Below, piece after piece: positions 1 through 9,730 of a DNA stretch of 64,000 bases. The notes below the pieces were generated by a model. That model was given only the letters and a program-made list of their open reading frames with translations, made no database searches and was not told the DNA's origin. The stretch is taken from positions 496,001 through 560,000 of the forward strand of contig JAWKUB010000006.1 in NCBI GenBank assembly GCA_041398745.1. Reading direction: 5' to 3'. The translations under genes and the position numbers were made by a program. Position 1 is the stretch's first letter. The number at the start of each line of letters is the position of its first letter. The stretch is from JACKHO01 sp041398745. Lineage in GTDB: Bacteria; Planctomycetota; Planctomycetia; Planctomycetales; Planctomycetaceae.

Positions 1-35
1 CCGCCAGGATGAGTATTGAGTGACAGAAATCTTGC

Positions 36-3000
36 CTATTGTTGCAGGAAGGCAATGAGGTCGGAAAGGTCCTGCGGTGTGAGGATTTTGTCAAGCCCCT
101 TGGGCATAAGCGAGACGGGCGATGGCAGTACTTCCTCGATGTCCGAACGGGCAATGCGCTGCGACTTGTTCGGTTCCAGCGTCAGCGTAATGGAGTCACT
201 GTCTTCCGAGTGGATAATACCTGAAACGACTCGACCGTCGTCGAGCGCAATGGTGACGGGTTCATAACCACGAACCAGACTGGCGCTGGGGAAGATAATT
301 GCTTCGAGCAAGTCGCGTGTATTGCGGACTGAGCCAATGCGGGTGAGATCAGGTCCCACGCGTCCGCCGTGATACCCCCGGGTATGACAGGTGATGCACT
401 TGGCCTGAGCACTGTTGAAGATTTCATGGCCGCGTCGAGCATCACCCGGCTTAATTTGCGTGAGCAATGTTTCCAGTTGCTTCGTCTGATCAGCCACCGA
501 GGGATTCAGTTCTTCAAGTAATGGAATGGCAGCCTGTTTCACGGCATCGGGATACTTCGTCAGCGTCTGCTGCAACAGGTCGACACGCAAGCCGCGTTTC
601 CCTTCAGATGACTTCAGTACTTCCACCAGAGTGAGTCCGAACTGCTCGTTGGTGCCTTGCATGGGCGTCAGCAGCAGCGGCAACTCGAATGGTCCAGCTG
701 ACGCCAAAAGCGGGACCAAAGCCTGCTGCTGTTCAAGTGAGAGTTGTGCAATACCAAAGATTCTCGCTGCCTCATGCTGATGCTGGGGCTTTTCCGCATT
801 CGCAAGAGTCTTCCTCAGCCAATCGAAAAGTGGGGGCGGAACAGCGTCCAATTTACCCACGGCATCGAGCGCGCTAAGTCGCAATTCGACCGCGGCGTGG
901 TCGTTCTCAGCCAACTGCAGCAACTGCTGTTGAAGAGCTGGCAACATGGTCTTCTCGCGTGGCCACTTTGAAAGCGTTTGCACAATCTTGAACTGTGTCG
1001 ATTCATTTCCATTCCCCAGAAGCTTCGCACAAGCTTCCAACCAGGACCGTGGCGTTTTTGAGAGACCAGCTGCGGCCATAGCGTCCAAAACGCAACCAAC
1101 TGCAGCATCAGTCTGCTGGCTGAGCTGCTCAGCCAGCAGCGTCTGAATTGATTCCGACTCCGACAAATGAGCAAGTTGTTCAGCAAGTTGATCTGATTGT
1201 CCAGATTCTGATGTGAGAGCTGCGAGCTGCGCCTCGTAATACTGAATAAGTTGTGATCCCCACTCGGGATGGTGACCAATCACCCAGCTTGCCGTGCGCT
1301 GAACGGAAATATCCTTGTCCTGCAAAGCTGGTAGCACGTCATCTGGTGTCAGTGTTTTAGTTTCCATTTGGTCAAGAGCAACCAAAGTACCTCGCCGAAG
1401 CTGAGGAGATATTGAAACGTCGAGCTTTCGAACCGCCTCAGGATTGTTGATTTCAATGAGAGCATAAATCAGGGCATGTTCTTCGATGCGTGCGGCGGAA
1501 TCGAGTGGGCTGCCAGTTGCATCAACTTCCCTGGCTTTCAGAGCAGGCAACTGCGCCAGTTGATCAGCCAGTGACGAAACAGACTCGCTCTGTCCGAGTC
1601 GACCAAGGGTCTCGGCTGCCAGTCGACGGACTGCCGGGTCTTCGTGACTGAGGAATGGGAGAACCTTCGGCTGCGCCGCTTGATCCTGCCACAACGAAAT
1701 GACTTCGAGCGCAACCTTCTGGTTTTGTAATTCCGTTTCCAGCGTCAGCAAGTCTCGTACGGCGGCCCGTGCGGCAGGGTGATCAATTGCGGCCAGCGTC
1801 CAGAGAATGCGTTGTCGTGCTTCCGGGCGGGCCGTGTGTTCTTCAAAGTCTTCGAGTTGTCTCAAGGCGGTAACTGCAGCAGCGCCGTGCTTGCGAAGTT
1901 CGCGAACCGCCCGCCATTGCACCGCAGGTCTCTTGCGAATGGGATCGAGCAATTTGTAAACGAGGTTATCCAGATTATCCCAACCACGTCCGCCATTGGG
2001 GACAGTCGACCCCGTTTGACCTTTCTTCCGCAGGCGATAAATGCCACCCAGTACATCAGGCTTCGCGAGTTGGGATGTGGGACAACAGATTTTGTACCAG
2101 CCGCCGGTGTCGACAATCAGGAGCGAACCATCGACGTCTTCCTGCACATCGGTGGGATGAAAATCGGGATGGTCACTCCAGACCAAATCCTGTTCCGTCG
2201 TCGTGTACGTCGGCCCATTCGGATTGAGCGTATGAGCGACCACTTTGTGCAAGTTGAAGTAACAGGCGAACAGTTTTTCAGCATCCTGAGACTCACCAAA
2301 CGTCTTGCCAGACGTCGCTGTCAGTCCGCACGGTGCTGCCGCTCCCATATGAACCAGTACGGGCATGACGTCGCCCGTTTGTTGATGCTCATAAATGGAG
2401 TCATGCTTCTTTCCGTAGACGCCGCCGTAAACAGAGTGAATCAAACCATCACGCTGTCCGTTCTCCGGACGTTGAAAGAACGTGCAACTGAGAAACCGAT
2501 CGCCATTCCGCAGGAATGCGACATTGACAGGATTGTCCATCCCGCCCGTCAACACGGGTTCCATACGTGACCCATCTGGCAGTGATCGAAAAATGTGCGA
2601 GGAACGTGTCGTGAATTCTTTTCCATGAACAGTATGCGTTTGCTCTGCGAACGCGCCTTTGCACCAGTAGAACCAGCCGTCTCGACCGAGATACGGGCCA
2701 TGCAAATCGTTGCCGCAGCCCGTAAGCGTTTCCCCATTGAACCAGACTTCACGCTCATCGCATTTGCCGTCACCGTCGGAGTCTGTCAGTTTCCAGATTT
2801 CCGGTGGTGCCGCCACGTAGAGTGAACCGTCGTACCACATGCAGCCTTCGGGAAACATTAGACCGTCGGCGAACAATGTGCTCTGGTCGTAGATGCCGTC
2901 ACCGTCGACGTCGACGAGCTTACGGACGCGATGCGGTTTCAGTTCAAGTTGCTTGTCCGCACGGTCGGACATGCCGGCTGAGTCGGTTACATACAGAGCC

Positions 3001-3179
3001 CCTTCGTCATCACGTGAAATGGCGATAGGCCGTTCGACCAAATTTGGTCCTGCGACAAGCTGAAGCTCAAATCCTTCGGGCACCTGAAGCGGTGTTCCGA
3101 CACTCACTTCTTGAGCACGAACTGCTGAGCAAAGATTTATTAATAGACAGCAGTAAATCAGCGACCGTTCCCAAGTCAT
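36..3179 (-). CDS. PVC-type propeller/HEAT/cytochrome c protein
   Basis: Exported protein of about 1047 residues, probably a periplasmic sugar or alcohol dehydrogenase-like redox protein; the substrate is unknown. After a signal peptide ending near AVRAQE comes a propeller-like region of the planctomycete membrane-bound dehydrogenase type (about residues 35-400). A long helical stretch typical of HEAT repeats follows (about 420-850). A C-terminal cytochrome c domain carries one heme site, CITCH, near residue 928, with GPDL after it and a Met near SLMPKG as possible axial ligand. The open frame extends to a TTG at 3242, but ATG 3179 has GAGGTG just upstream and begins the signal peptide, so it is preferred. 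It lies 93 bases downstream of the cadherin-like gene and may share its transcript. The family is confident; the reaction is not known. Confidence 0.88.
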   Translation of the reverse strand: MTWERSLIYCCLLINLCSAVRAQEVSVGTPLQVPEGFELQLVAGPNLVERPIAISRDDEGALYVTDSAGMSDRADKQLELKPHRVRKLVDVDGDGIYDQSTLFADGLMFPEGCMWYDGSLYVAAPPEIWKLTDSDGDGKCDEREVWFNGETLTGCGNDLHGPYLGRDGWFYWCKGAFAEQTHTVHGKEFTTRSSHIFRSLPDGSRMEPVLTGGMDNPVNVAFLRNGDRFLSCTFFQRPENGQRDGLIHSVYGGVYGKKHDSIYEHQQTGDVMPVLVHMGAAAPCGLTATSGKTFGESQDAEKLFACYFNLHKVVAHTLNPNGPTYTTTEQDLVWSDHPDFHPTDVQEDVDGSLLIVDTGGWYKICCPTSQLAKPDVLGGIYRLRKKGQTGSTVPNGGRGWDNLDNLVYKLLDPIRKRPAVQWRAVRELRKHGAAAVTALRQLEDFEEHTARPEARQRILWTLAAIDHPAARAAVRDLLTLETELQNQKVALEVISLWQDQAAQPKVLPFLSHEDPAVRRLAAETLGRLGQSESVSSLADQLAQLPALKAREVDATGSPLDSAARIEEHALIYALIEINNPEAVRKLDVSISPQLRRGTLVALDQMETKTLTPDDVLPALQDKDISVQRTASWVIGHHPEWGSQLIQYYEAQLAALTSESGQSDQLAEQLAHLSESESIQTLLAEQLSQQTDAAVGCVLDAMAAAGLSKTPRSWLEACAKLLGNGNESTQFKIVQTLSKWPREKTMLPALQQQLLQLAENDHAAVELRLSALDAVGKLDAVPPPLFDWLRKTLANAEKPQHQHEAARIFGIAQLSLEQQQALVPLLASAGPFELPLLLTPMQGTNEQFGLTLVEVLKSSEGKRGLRVDLLQQTLTKYPDAVKQAAIPLLEELNPSVADQTKQLETLLTQIKPGDARRGHEIFNSAQAKCITCHTRGYHGGRVGPDLTRIGSVRNTRDLLEAIIFPSASLVRGYEPVTIALDDGRVVSGIIHSEDSDSITLTLEPNKSQRIARSDIEEVLPSPVSLMPKGLDKILTPQDLSDLIAFLQQ

Positions 3180-3272
3180 GCGACACCTCGAATTGCCGGT
3201 TTCGTTTCCCGCCAATCTATCCGATTTAGCGGCAACCGACAAAGAGACACGCCTCTTGTAACGTCAAGATGT

Positions 3273-5387
3273 CTACTTGTTCTGGAATGTCGAGATTCGA
3301 GAGTGCAACCGCTTCCAGACAGCATTCCAGTCGGCCAAATGCCGCACGAGAATGAGCATGCCAACACCGACGGCGGGCCAGCCGAGCAAATAGGCTGCTT
3401 GTCCGAACCAGTTGAAGACAATACACACACCTCCAATGACGAGGCATCCTGCAGCGACAGCGACCACGCTCGACCAGGATTTCTGCTTTTCCTGATCTTC
3501 TTCTTCCAGAATACGAATTTCGGCAACCGAAATGGCAACTTTACGAAACGACTCCATCTCTTCCCGTAATTGCCTGCGGTATTCTTCGGTGACGACACGT
3601 TCCTTTTCGATCCGATCTCCTTCGTCCAGAGAATCGAAATCTAAATCGTCAGAATGTTCTTCCGAGCTCTCTGGTGTGCCATTTCCATAGCCAGGGGCGA
3701 CGCGACGCAGCCATTCTTCAATGGTCGACTCACCACGTTGCACTGGTGCGGAAACTGCAGACTGCCGCCGCGTCGTTGTCTCGACCTCTTCCGTTCCATC
3801 GGGCAGCGAGAAAGCCACTACGTCGCCTCGGCCATACCTGGATGACTTCAGCATTTTGGTTTCGAGTTCATCCAATTCGCGAAGAGCCAATGTGATGTCA
3901 TCCAACTCCTCGTCGTCGACGTCCGTGTCCTCTTCGTCAGTAGACGACGACAACCCCAACTCGTCGAGCGATGAAAGTCGAAACTCGCGTGAAGCCGCCT
4001 CGATGACCTCCTTGGGAAGAGGTTTCAGCGTTGTTGATTCGACGCCCAAAGCTGGGTGAGACAATGAATCAGTTGCAGCTCTTGCTAATCCCGAGGCACT
4101 GCTGCGGAGCTCATCTTCAAAGTTCAGCTTTCCCCACAACAGTTCTTTCATGTCATGGTCGGAAATCGCGAACTGCTCCATGTTCGGCTCAACAATCCTT
4201 AGCTCATCGACGGTCTCCGCAACCGGGCGGCGACGTCGCATGTAAATGAAGAACGCCGCATATAGTGCGACAGGGATCGCGACGAACGGGACAAGCGATT
4301 TGACTACGCCGAGGATGAGTGCATCTCCCAGAAGCGAGTTTGCACGGTTTTGATTGGAGGAGGTTTCGACAGACGTCGGCTTCTCTTCCAGCGGGACGCG
4401 TACCACGTCCTCCGAAGCTGCATGTGAAGCAACGCTTGCGTCAACCTTACCCACAGCTGGGACTGACCGCGCGGAATCTTCTTCTGCAAGGGTTTCGACC
4501 GGTTCTGGTAAATGCTGGTCGATTGTCGGCAGTAAAGTCGACGACATTGTCGGCTCGGTTTCAGTGCTGGCGACGTTTGGCTGATCGAGGAGTTCAGTGG
4601 GGGGAGGTTCGACCAAAGTCGGTGCTTCGGCAACGACCTCGGCGGCAGGACGAGGGAGGAGCGTGAACACTTCACGAGTGATTATGGTCGATAGCCCCGA
4701 TTGGTCGGTGGCCTTAAGTCGAACGACGCCGTTGGGGGCAACACTGTCTGAGCTTGCCTCACACTGGAGCAAACCGGATTTCTCATCAATGCTCAGTCCG
4801 GGATTCTCTCCGACGAGTTGAAACCTCAGGAAGTCCCCCGCATCCTGGTCGAAGACATGCCAGGCCAGCGGAATTTGGGTAGCGGATCCGCCAGCGTGAA
4901 GGAATTGCCAGCGGGTGACTGGACTATTTCCACTCATGCCATGCGGTGCTTCGGGAGCATCCTGCAAATGGAGCGTCACGGTGAGTACGTGAGACGTCTG
5001 GCTGGCTTCGCTTGGGGTGCCTTGGCCCGCGTCTTTCAGATATTCGAGAAAGGACTGTTCAACGGAGTCGACCTTTCGTTTTTGAATCAATCGAAACTGC
5101 TGCTGAACGACAGGCCGTGTTTCAAAGTCAAGCTCGGCCGTGGCACTCAATCGCACTTGACCAGTTGGAACGTCGACGGTGAGAGGACCTGAAGCAAGTG
5201 GCTCTACAGAAATCAGTCCTATGCGTTGTTCGCTCGAAAGCGTGCCGAGCACATGACCGGGTTGTGCTGACTCGGGTGCAGTGAATTCGGCGCGCAAGGT
5301 GAGCTCGTCGTTCTCAGATGCGTTGAGGAGAGTCACGCATGAAAGAAGGAGAGCGGAGACACAAAGTGTCCAGCGGGAGGAAGGCAT
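3273..5387 (-). CDS. Secreted/membrane protein with cadherin-like N-terminus, hypothetical
   Basis: Protein of 704 residues with no confident family. A signal peptide covers about residues 1-23. Residues 28-245 hold two segments that look like cadherin-type beta domains, with phrases such as LDFETRP and FDQDAGDFLRF resembling the LDxE and DxDxGxN patterns. A Pro/Glu/Thr-rich linker (250-345) leads to a membrane span near 355-383 followed by RRRR. A long acidic, probably cytoplasmic region follows, and two more hydrophobic spans lie near 638-680. This suggests an outer region for adhesion or binding coupled to an inner acidic region. It is upstream of the PVC cytochrome gene on the same strand. 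The coding assignment is firm, the domain reading moderate, the function unknown. Confidence 0.72.
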   Translation of the reverse strand: MPSSRWTLCVSALLLSCVTLLNASENDELTLRAEFTAPESAQPGHVLGTLSSEQRIGLISVEPLASGPLTVDVPTGQVRLSATAELDFETRPVVQQQFRLIQKRKVDSVEQSFLEYLKDAGQGTPSEASQTSHVLTVTLHLQDAPEAPHGMSGNSPVTRWQFLHAGGSATQIPLAWHVFDQDAGDFLRFQLVGENPGLSIDEKSGLLQCEASSDSVAPNGVVRLKATDQSGLSTIITREVFTLLPRPAAEVVAEAPTLVEPPPTELLDQPNVASTETEPTMSSTLLPTIDQHLPEPVETLAEEDSARSVPAVGKVDASVASHAASEDVVRVPLEEKPTSVETSSNQNRANSLLGDALILGVVKSLVPFVAIPVALYAAFFIYMRRRRPVAETVDELRIVEPNMEQFAISDHDMKELLWGKLNFEDELRSSASGLARAATDSLSHPALGVESTTLKPLPKEVIEAASREFRLSSLDELGLSSSTDEEDTDVDDEELDDITLALRELDELETKMLKSSRYGRGDVVAFSLPDGTEEVETTTRRQSAVSAPVQRGESTIEEWLRRVAPGYGNGTPESSEEHSDDLDFDSLDEGDRIEKERVVTEEYRRQLREEMESFRKVAISVAEIRILEEEDQEKQKSWSSVVAVAAGCLVIGGVCIVFNWFGQAAYLLGWPAVGVGMLILVRHLADWNAVWKRLHSRISTFQNK

Positions 5388-5753
5388 TTTTCGAGGAGTT
5401 TCATCAAAGTTGTGGCCGCACCAGTAAGCAATAAATTCCTAGCACACGAACAGTGGAAGACTTGGATTTGTAATGACACACGACACAAGGTTTACCAAAC
5501 CGGTGTCGCCAGCCTGCAACACACTGAAAAACCCTCACAATCGGAATAGTTTACGAATCAGTCACAGCGGGGACGGCCCCTACGACCGCTGGAAATCGAT
5601 CCGGGAGGATTGGAACGATGGCTACAGGCTGCCCACCAAGTCGTCCAGATGTCGATGCAGTAACATCGAAGTACTCAGGAAGGGATTGCGGCCTCATTGC
5701 TGCTGGGTGCTTCCAACAACCACAACGCGTTCATTCAGCAGGACTGAGCAAGG
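5388..5753. other. Intergenic region, divergent promoters expected
   Basis: This 366-base stretch separates two divergently transcribed genes, so it should hold promoters for both. I see no convincing short gene, RNA structure or repeat in it; the open frames here run into the downstream gene in the wrong frame. Confidence 0.5.
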
Positions 5754-7166
5754 ATGCTTCTGTCTTACTTCTCTTCCTCGTCATTTCGCGCCGCATGTAT
5801 TGTGACGGCGTTGGCTTGTCAGTGTGGCTGCCGGGCGTTTCGCACCCGCAATACCGAATCCCCCTTGTGGGCCGACATTCCACAAACCGCGGTGACGGAT
5901 ACTGCGACATCCAGCGGAGCAGTGGTCGACGTGCCTGCGACGGACACGGCCGCACCATTGCCTGACCCGACTCCCGAATACAGTTATGAACCAACAATTC
6001 CACCGGCGGTGCCGTCGCCCATGCCAGCACCTGACGAACTTGGTGTGACGACTGGCGGTGTTCGCGATCCCAAAATTGTGTTGCAGGATCGACTGGCCGA
6101 ACTGAACGCCGTCATCAAGCGGGATGGCTCGGCAGACATTGTCAGCCTCGACTTCACCGGGACGAAGGTGACTGACGAAGATCTGAACGAACTTACGTTG
6201 TGTGAGAATCTGAAGATCCTGTCGCTGCGGAACACGCAAATCACGGACGACGGGTTGCGTCTCGTCGGATTGTCAACGAACCTGCAATTACTCATCCTCA
6301 GCGGCACCAACATTTCCGACGCCGGAATCGACCACCTGTGGACACTTGGAAAACTACGCTTTGTCGCGCTCGACAATACGGCGGTCACCAATGTTGCACT
6401 GGAAAAGATTCAACGATTCGAATCGCTGGAAGGTGTTAGCGTCATGGAAACGGGCATTACGGCGTCGGCCATTGACGAGTTCAAGCAGCAGCGTCCAGGC
6501 TGTCGCGTTATTACGAACGAAGAGGAAATTGCCAAACCGCCCATGCCTTCGAAAGAGTCAGCGGGAATTCGTTCACTTCCGGCAACTCAACACGTCGTCA
6601 GTACACACCTTCGCAGTACGACGAGACCAGCAGCGAATGTACAACGTCCGTTACGCGAGGTTTTGCAAAGCCGGTTACATGATCCGGAATTGCTGCGGGT
6701 CATGGGTGAAGAAATGCTGGCAGAGAAGCATTACGGTGATGCAGCCAATGTGCTGTTCACAGCGCTACATCGGTCACCGGACGACGTCATGCTTCAGTAC
6801 AACCTCGGAGTGGCACTCGCCTACTCGGGCCAGTGCGAGTTGGCGTTTCCGTATCTGGAACAGTCGGTGGGAACCGCAGCGGCCTACCACGATTTGGCCG
6901 TCGTTTGCCTGGAGGCAGGAAAGCCATTCCAGGCCGAAGCTTACTTTGCTCGTGCCATTAGTCACGATCCAAGTCTCGCCGAATCTAGCCGCTGGCTTGC
7001 GATGTTGCGTGCCCGCTCAGCTGAATTGCCCGTGAGGCTTCCCGTCCGACAGCTTTCCGAGGCAGAACTGCTGGCATTGCTTCACGGCAATCTTGCCTCA
7101 CCAGCAGCACCCGTTGCACGCGGAAACAGCGGAGTGACAATCATTCCAGCGGGCGGCGTGCAATAG
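5754..7166 (+). CDS. LRR plus TPR protein, possible lipoprotein
   Basis: Protein of 470 residues. The N-terminus is hydrophobic with Cys residues at 22 and 26, which could be a weak lipobox, so export and lipidation are possible. Residues about 118-265 form four to five leucine-rich repeats with the bacterial pattern in which phrases like LRNTQITDDGL and LSGTNISDAGI recur every 23-24 residues. Residues about 320-430 contain TPR-like helices, seen in the phrase VLFTALHRSPDDV and the YNLGVALAY type of helix. Both are protein-interaction modules, so a scaffold role is likely, but no partner can be named. The gene stands alone and is followed by a palindromic repeat. Confidence 0.78.
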   Translation: MLLSYFSSSSFRAACIVTALACQCGCRAFRTRNTESPLWADIPQTAVTDTATSSGAVVDVPATDTAAPLPDPTPEYSYEPTIPPAVPSPMPAPDELGVTTGGVRDPKIVLQDRLAELNAVIKRDGSADIVSLDFTGTKVTDEDLNELTLCENLKILSLRNTQITDDGLRLVGLSTNLQLLILSGTNISDAGIDHLWTLGKLRFVALDNTAVTNVALEKIQRFESLEGVSVMETGITASAIDEFKQQRPGCRVITNEEEIAKPPMPSKESAGIRSLPATQHVVSTHLRSTTRPAANVQRPLREVLQSRLHDPELLRVMGEEMLAEKHYGDAANVLFTALHRSPDDVMLQYNLGVALAYSGQCELAFPYLEQSVGTAAAYHDLAVVCLEAGKPFQAEAYFARAISHDPSLAESSRWLAMLRARSAELPVRLPVRQLSEAELLALLHGNLASPAAPVARGNSGVTIIPAGGVQ

Positions 7167-7177
7167 GCCAAGCCGCT

Positions 7178-7304
7178 AGAGCATTTCTCGAATTCGTATT
7201 CAGTTGTGAGCCGCGACGCGTAAGCGGCCGGGCAAGAAATATGGCCCGGGGCCTTACGGCCTTCGGCTCACAGAATGACTGCAAACCATTTTCGAACGTG
7301 CTCT
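7178..7304. repeat. REP-like imperfect palindrome
   Basis: An intergenic element whose inner arms (7207-7233 and about 7244-7270) pair through TGAGCCG, CGTAAG and CCGGGC, and whose outer ends are AGAGCA and TGCTCT with nearby CGAA/TTCG. The structure is typical of dispersed bacterial REP or small palindromic elements. It could also end transcription of the LRR/TPR gene, but it lacks a clean T-run. Only this copy was found in the window. Confidence 0.6.
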
Positions 7305-7330
7305 AAACCGACATGGCCAATTCATTAGAA

Positions 7331-7381
7331 ATAAGAAAACTGCGGCAGACTAGTGGAACTCATCCACAAATCTGCCGCAGT
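7331..7381 (-). terminator. Rho-independent terminator of the small secreted protein gene
   Basis: A perfect 11-bp stem (arms 7339-7349 and 7371-7381, ACTGCGGCAGA and its complement). On the minus strand the second arm is followed by TTTT and a T-rich tail. It lies 30 bases past the stop codon of the minus-strand gene. Confidence 0.75.
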
Positions 7382-7410
7382 GAAATGCACTGACGTTTCC
7401 GTTCAACATC

Positions 7411-8136
7411 TTAACGCCGAGCGGATACTGCTCCTGGAGGTGGGGCCAATTCACGACCGCCTGGCGCTGGAGCAATTCCCCCTTCTGCTGTGGCACCAAC
7501 ACCAATGTCATTCATCAGGTGGTGCAGCGTGGCTTCCATTTGGTCCATCTTGGCGATAATTCCAAGTGTCCCCACCTGTCGGTGGTGGTGACGTGACCAG
7601 CCACGGACATCATCTTCAACATGGTGGAACAGTGCATCCAAGCCTCCAATGCGACTGCGGATTGCTTGTCGGTCCATGTGATTGTGCTCCAGGGCATGCA
7701 CGAAACGGGCGGCTTCCAAGATTTGGTATGCTTCGCCGTACGTGGCATCGAATCCCCTGTTGTGTGAGTAGTTGTAGTACAGGTCGAGGCACAACTCGTT
7801 GGCCATGTATTCCAGACGGGCGGCCAAATCATCGACATGTGAGAAGCTTCCGTACTGAATGCGAACTTGCTGATTCGAATTCGAGGGACGGTAGTAGCAG
7901 GCACCGTTACGTTCGCAGTAAGTACCGCGGTATTGTGCATTGAAGTCGGAAACCACGAAGCGTGCACGAGCATCGATGTTGTCGTTATAGGCCTGGCGTC
8001 CGCTGGTCAGGCGACCTACCACATGATCACGCAAGACATCGTGAATGTCGTGATGGATGTGCTGAGCCATGAGTGGCGTCGAGAGGCAGGTTGCAATGAC
8101 AGCTGTCCAGATGGTGTGAATTAACGTCTTGTGCAT
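7411..8136 (-). CDS. Small secreted hypothetical protein
   Basis: Secreted protein of about 241 residues. ATG 8136 is chosen because GGAG lies nine bases upstream and a clear signal peptide follows (MHKTLIHTIW to about LMAQ). The frame stays open to 8220, but that extension is charged and not signal-like. The mature part is rich in His, Arg and Tyr and predicted mainly helical; the His-rich opening (QHIHHDIHD) could bind metal. Many planctomycete genomes encode small exported helical proteins of this sort with no assigned function. No domain is recognised. A terminator follows directly, so it is probably a single-gene transcript. Confidence 0.68.
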   Translation of the reverse strand: MHKTLIHTIWTAVIATCLSTPLMAQHIHHDIHDVLRDHVVGRLTSGRQAYNDNIDARARFVVSDFNAQYRGTYCERNGACYYRPSNSNQQVRIQYGSFSHVDDLAARLEYMANELCLDLYYNYSHNRGFDATYGEAYQILEAARFVHALEHNHMDRQAIRSRIGGLDALFHHVEDDVRGWSRHHHRQVGTLGIIAKMDQMEATLHHLMNDIGVGATAEGGIAPAPGGRELAPPPGAVSARR

Positions 8137-8487
8137 TTCAGTTCTCCATTTGATGTGAGAGTTGGTTGAGCGTCTTGCTCGAATGTTTGGTGGCTGGAGA
8201 AAATGCATGCTACGTGCCAAAACTGCCGGTAATGCGGGACGGGGAAGACAAGTTGTTTGGCCATAGTGGGTTACGGTTGTTGCCGGTTATCGACATTTGA
8301 ATGCGAGTGTGGAATCAATCTGATACTCCTGATGTCATGTTGAAGACGGGCCGGATGTTCCGTTTGACCTTTGAGTTGTGTTCAGTACCCTCGCTATGCG
8401 AATCTGTGGCTTGATGTTTCCCACGCGGGGACACCCCACAACGCCTGTTCACGAAACACGTTCATACTTCCGCAGTTCCCGATTTCC
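8137..8487. other. Intergenic region between divergent genes
   Basis: About 350 bases between divergent genes. The frame of the plus-strand gene is open here back to a TTG at 8371, but the encoded stretch has no domain character. No RNA gene or repeat is seen. Confidence 0.45.
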
Positions 8488-9606
8488 ATGCCTATCAAGT
8501 TTCGGTGTCCTCACTGCCAGCAGTTCCTTGGAATCTCGCGTGCCAAGGCGGGTGTGGTTACGGACTGTCCAATGTGTGGACGCACCATTCGAGTGCCGAA
8601 CCTGGATGGATCGGTCGAAGAATTGCCACAGCCCAAAATGGATTTGGACGACAAGGAGTTGCGCAGCGCACTGGCGGCACTTGCGTCACTGGAAAGTGAT
8701 GAGCCCGTGCCTGTCGTCGAGCAGCCGAAGAAGGTCGCACCGGAAGTGTTGTCGGCGCCCGTCGCGGCTGTTGAAGTGATCCCCATTGAACCCGAGGTTT
8801 ATGAAGAACCGACTCGGTCGGAGCCAGTCCCCACGCCGTCTCCCGATCCCCTTAAAGACCTCGCCGAAGCGCCCGCGACGGTCGAACGTCCACCCAAGGT
8901 GGAAAAAAGGAGGACGACGGGAATTTCTGGCTTGGTTTTACTGGCGTCAGTGCTGGCGTCATTTGCTGCCGGAGGACTTCTCGGCTATCAGTGGGGAATG
9001 CGCGCGTTCGTTGCGTCGCATCCGCTGCCTGGTATGGATGAGCTTGATGGTCTGGATGAAGGAGATGGAGAGAATGGCGTTGTCGTTGGCGGGGACTCGG
9101 TTCCCAGCGGATCGTCGTCGTTGTCAGGTCGAGTGACGTACAAAAACTCGTCGGGTCAAAACCTGAATGACGCGGGCGCCCGGATACTGCTTTTGCCAAT
9201 TGTTAATCCTGGACAGTCGAAACTTCCCACAATTGGATTTCGCGCTGGGGCCGCTGACTCTGATCGTAAACTGGCCACGGCTTCGGTTCAGGCAATCGGT
9301 GGAGAGTTTGTCGTTGCAGACGCTACGGGACATTATTCATTAGATCTGCCTCCTGGTGAATACCACCTGTTGATGATGTCACGGTACTCACCCAGAGATG
9401 AGGGGACCGCGCTCATCGACGTCGTACGCGACATGTCTGTTGAGTATTTTGACAGGCCCCAACTCCTGGTCGGTCAGGTCGCGTACCACTACCAGTCCAT
9501 TACCATTACCAACTCGCCTCAGGTCGTGGATTACCACTTCGACGGAATCCCACTGACACATCTCGTCGATTGGACCACCGGAAATCAAAACGTCGATTTG
9601 ATTTGA
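8488..9606 (+). CDS. Zinc-ribbon, single-span membrane protein
   Basis: Protein of 372 residues. ATG 8488 is chosen because a treble-clef or zinc-ribbon motif starts right after it, with Cys 7, 10, 27 and 30 in CxxC-x16-CxxC; the upstream TTG at 8371 would add 39 unlikely residues. Residues 40-140 are a Pro/Glu-rich linker. One membrane span lies near 146-167. Residues about 205-330 look like a carboxypeptidase-regulatory or transthyretin-like beta sandwich (GRVTYKN, then YSLDLPPGEYHLL). Cytosolic zinc ribbon, membrane span and outer beta domain is a recurring planctomycete arrangement of unknown role. Confidence 0.75.
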   Translation: MPIKFRCPHCQQFLGISRAKAGVVTDCPMCGRTIRVPNLDGSVEELPQPKMDLDDKELRSALAALASLESDEPVPVVEQPKKVAPEVLSAPVAAVEVIPIEPEVYEEPTRSEPVPTPSPDPLKDLAEAPATVERPPKVEKRRTTGISGLVLLASVLASFAAGGLLGYQWGMRAFVASHPLPGMDELDGLDEGDGENGVVVGGDSVPSGSSSLSGRVTYKNSSGQNLNDAGARILLLPIVNPGQSKLPTIGFRAGAADSDRKLATASVQAIGGEFVVADATGHYSLDLPPGEYHLLMMSRYSPRDEGTALIDVVRDMSVEYFDRPQLLVGQVAYHYQSITITNSPQVVDYHFDGIPLTHLVDWTTGNQNVDLI

Positions 9607-9730
9607 CGTGGGCAGAGCACCGAATGGACTGGGTTTATCGCACTGCGCCAGGTGCTTCCGTTAGGATGAAATGCATCAAATGGCTTCTTGCCGGTCCGCG
9701 ATCACATTTTATTCTCCACCTCCCGGTCTT

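Noticed and set aside
1779..2570. 263-codon plus-strand open frame
   Set aside because: Antisense shadow of the PVC cytochrome gene; no domain-like sequence or ribosome binding site.
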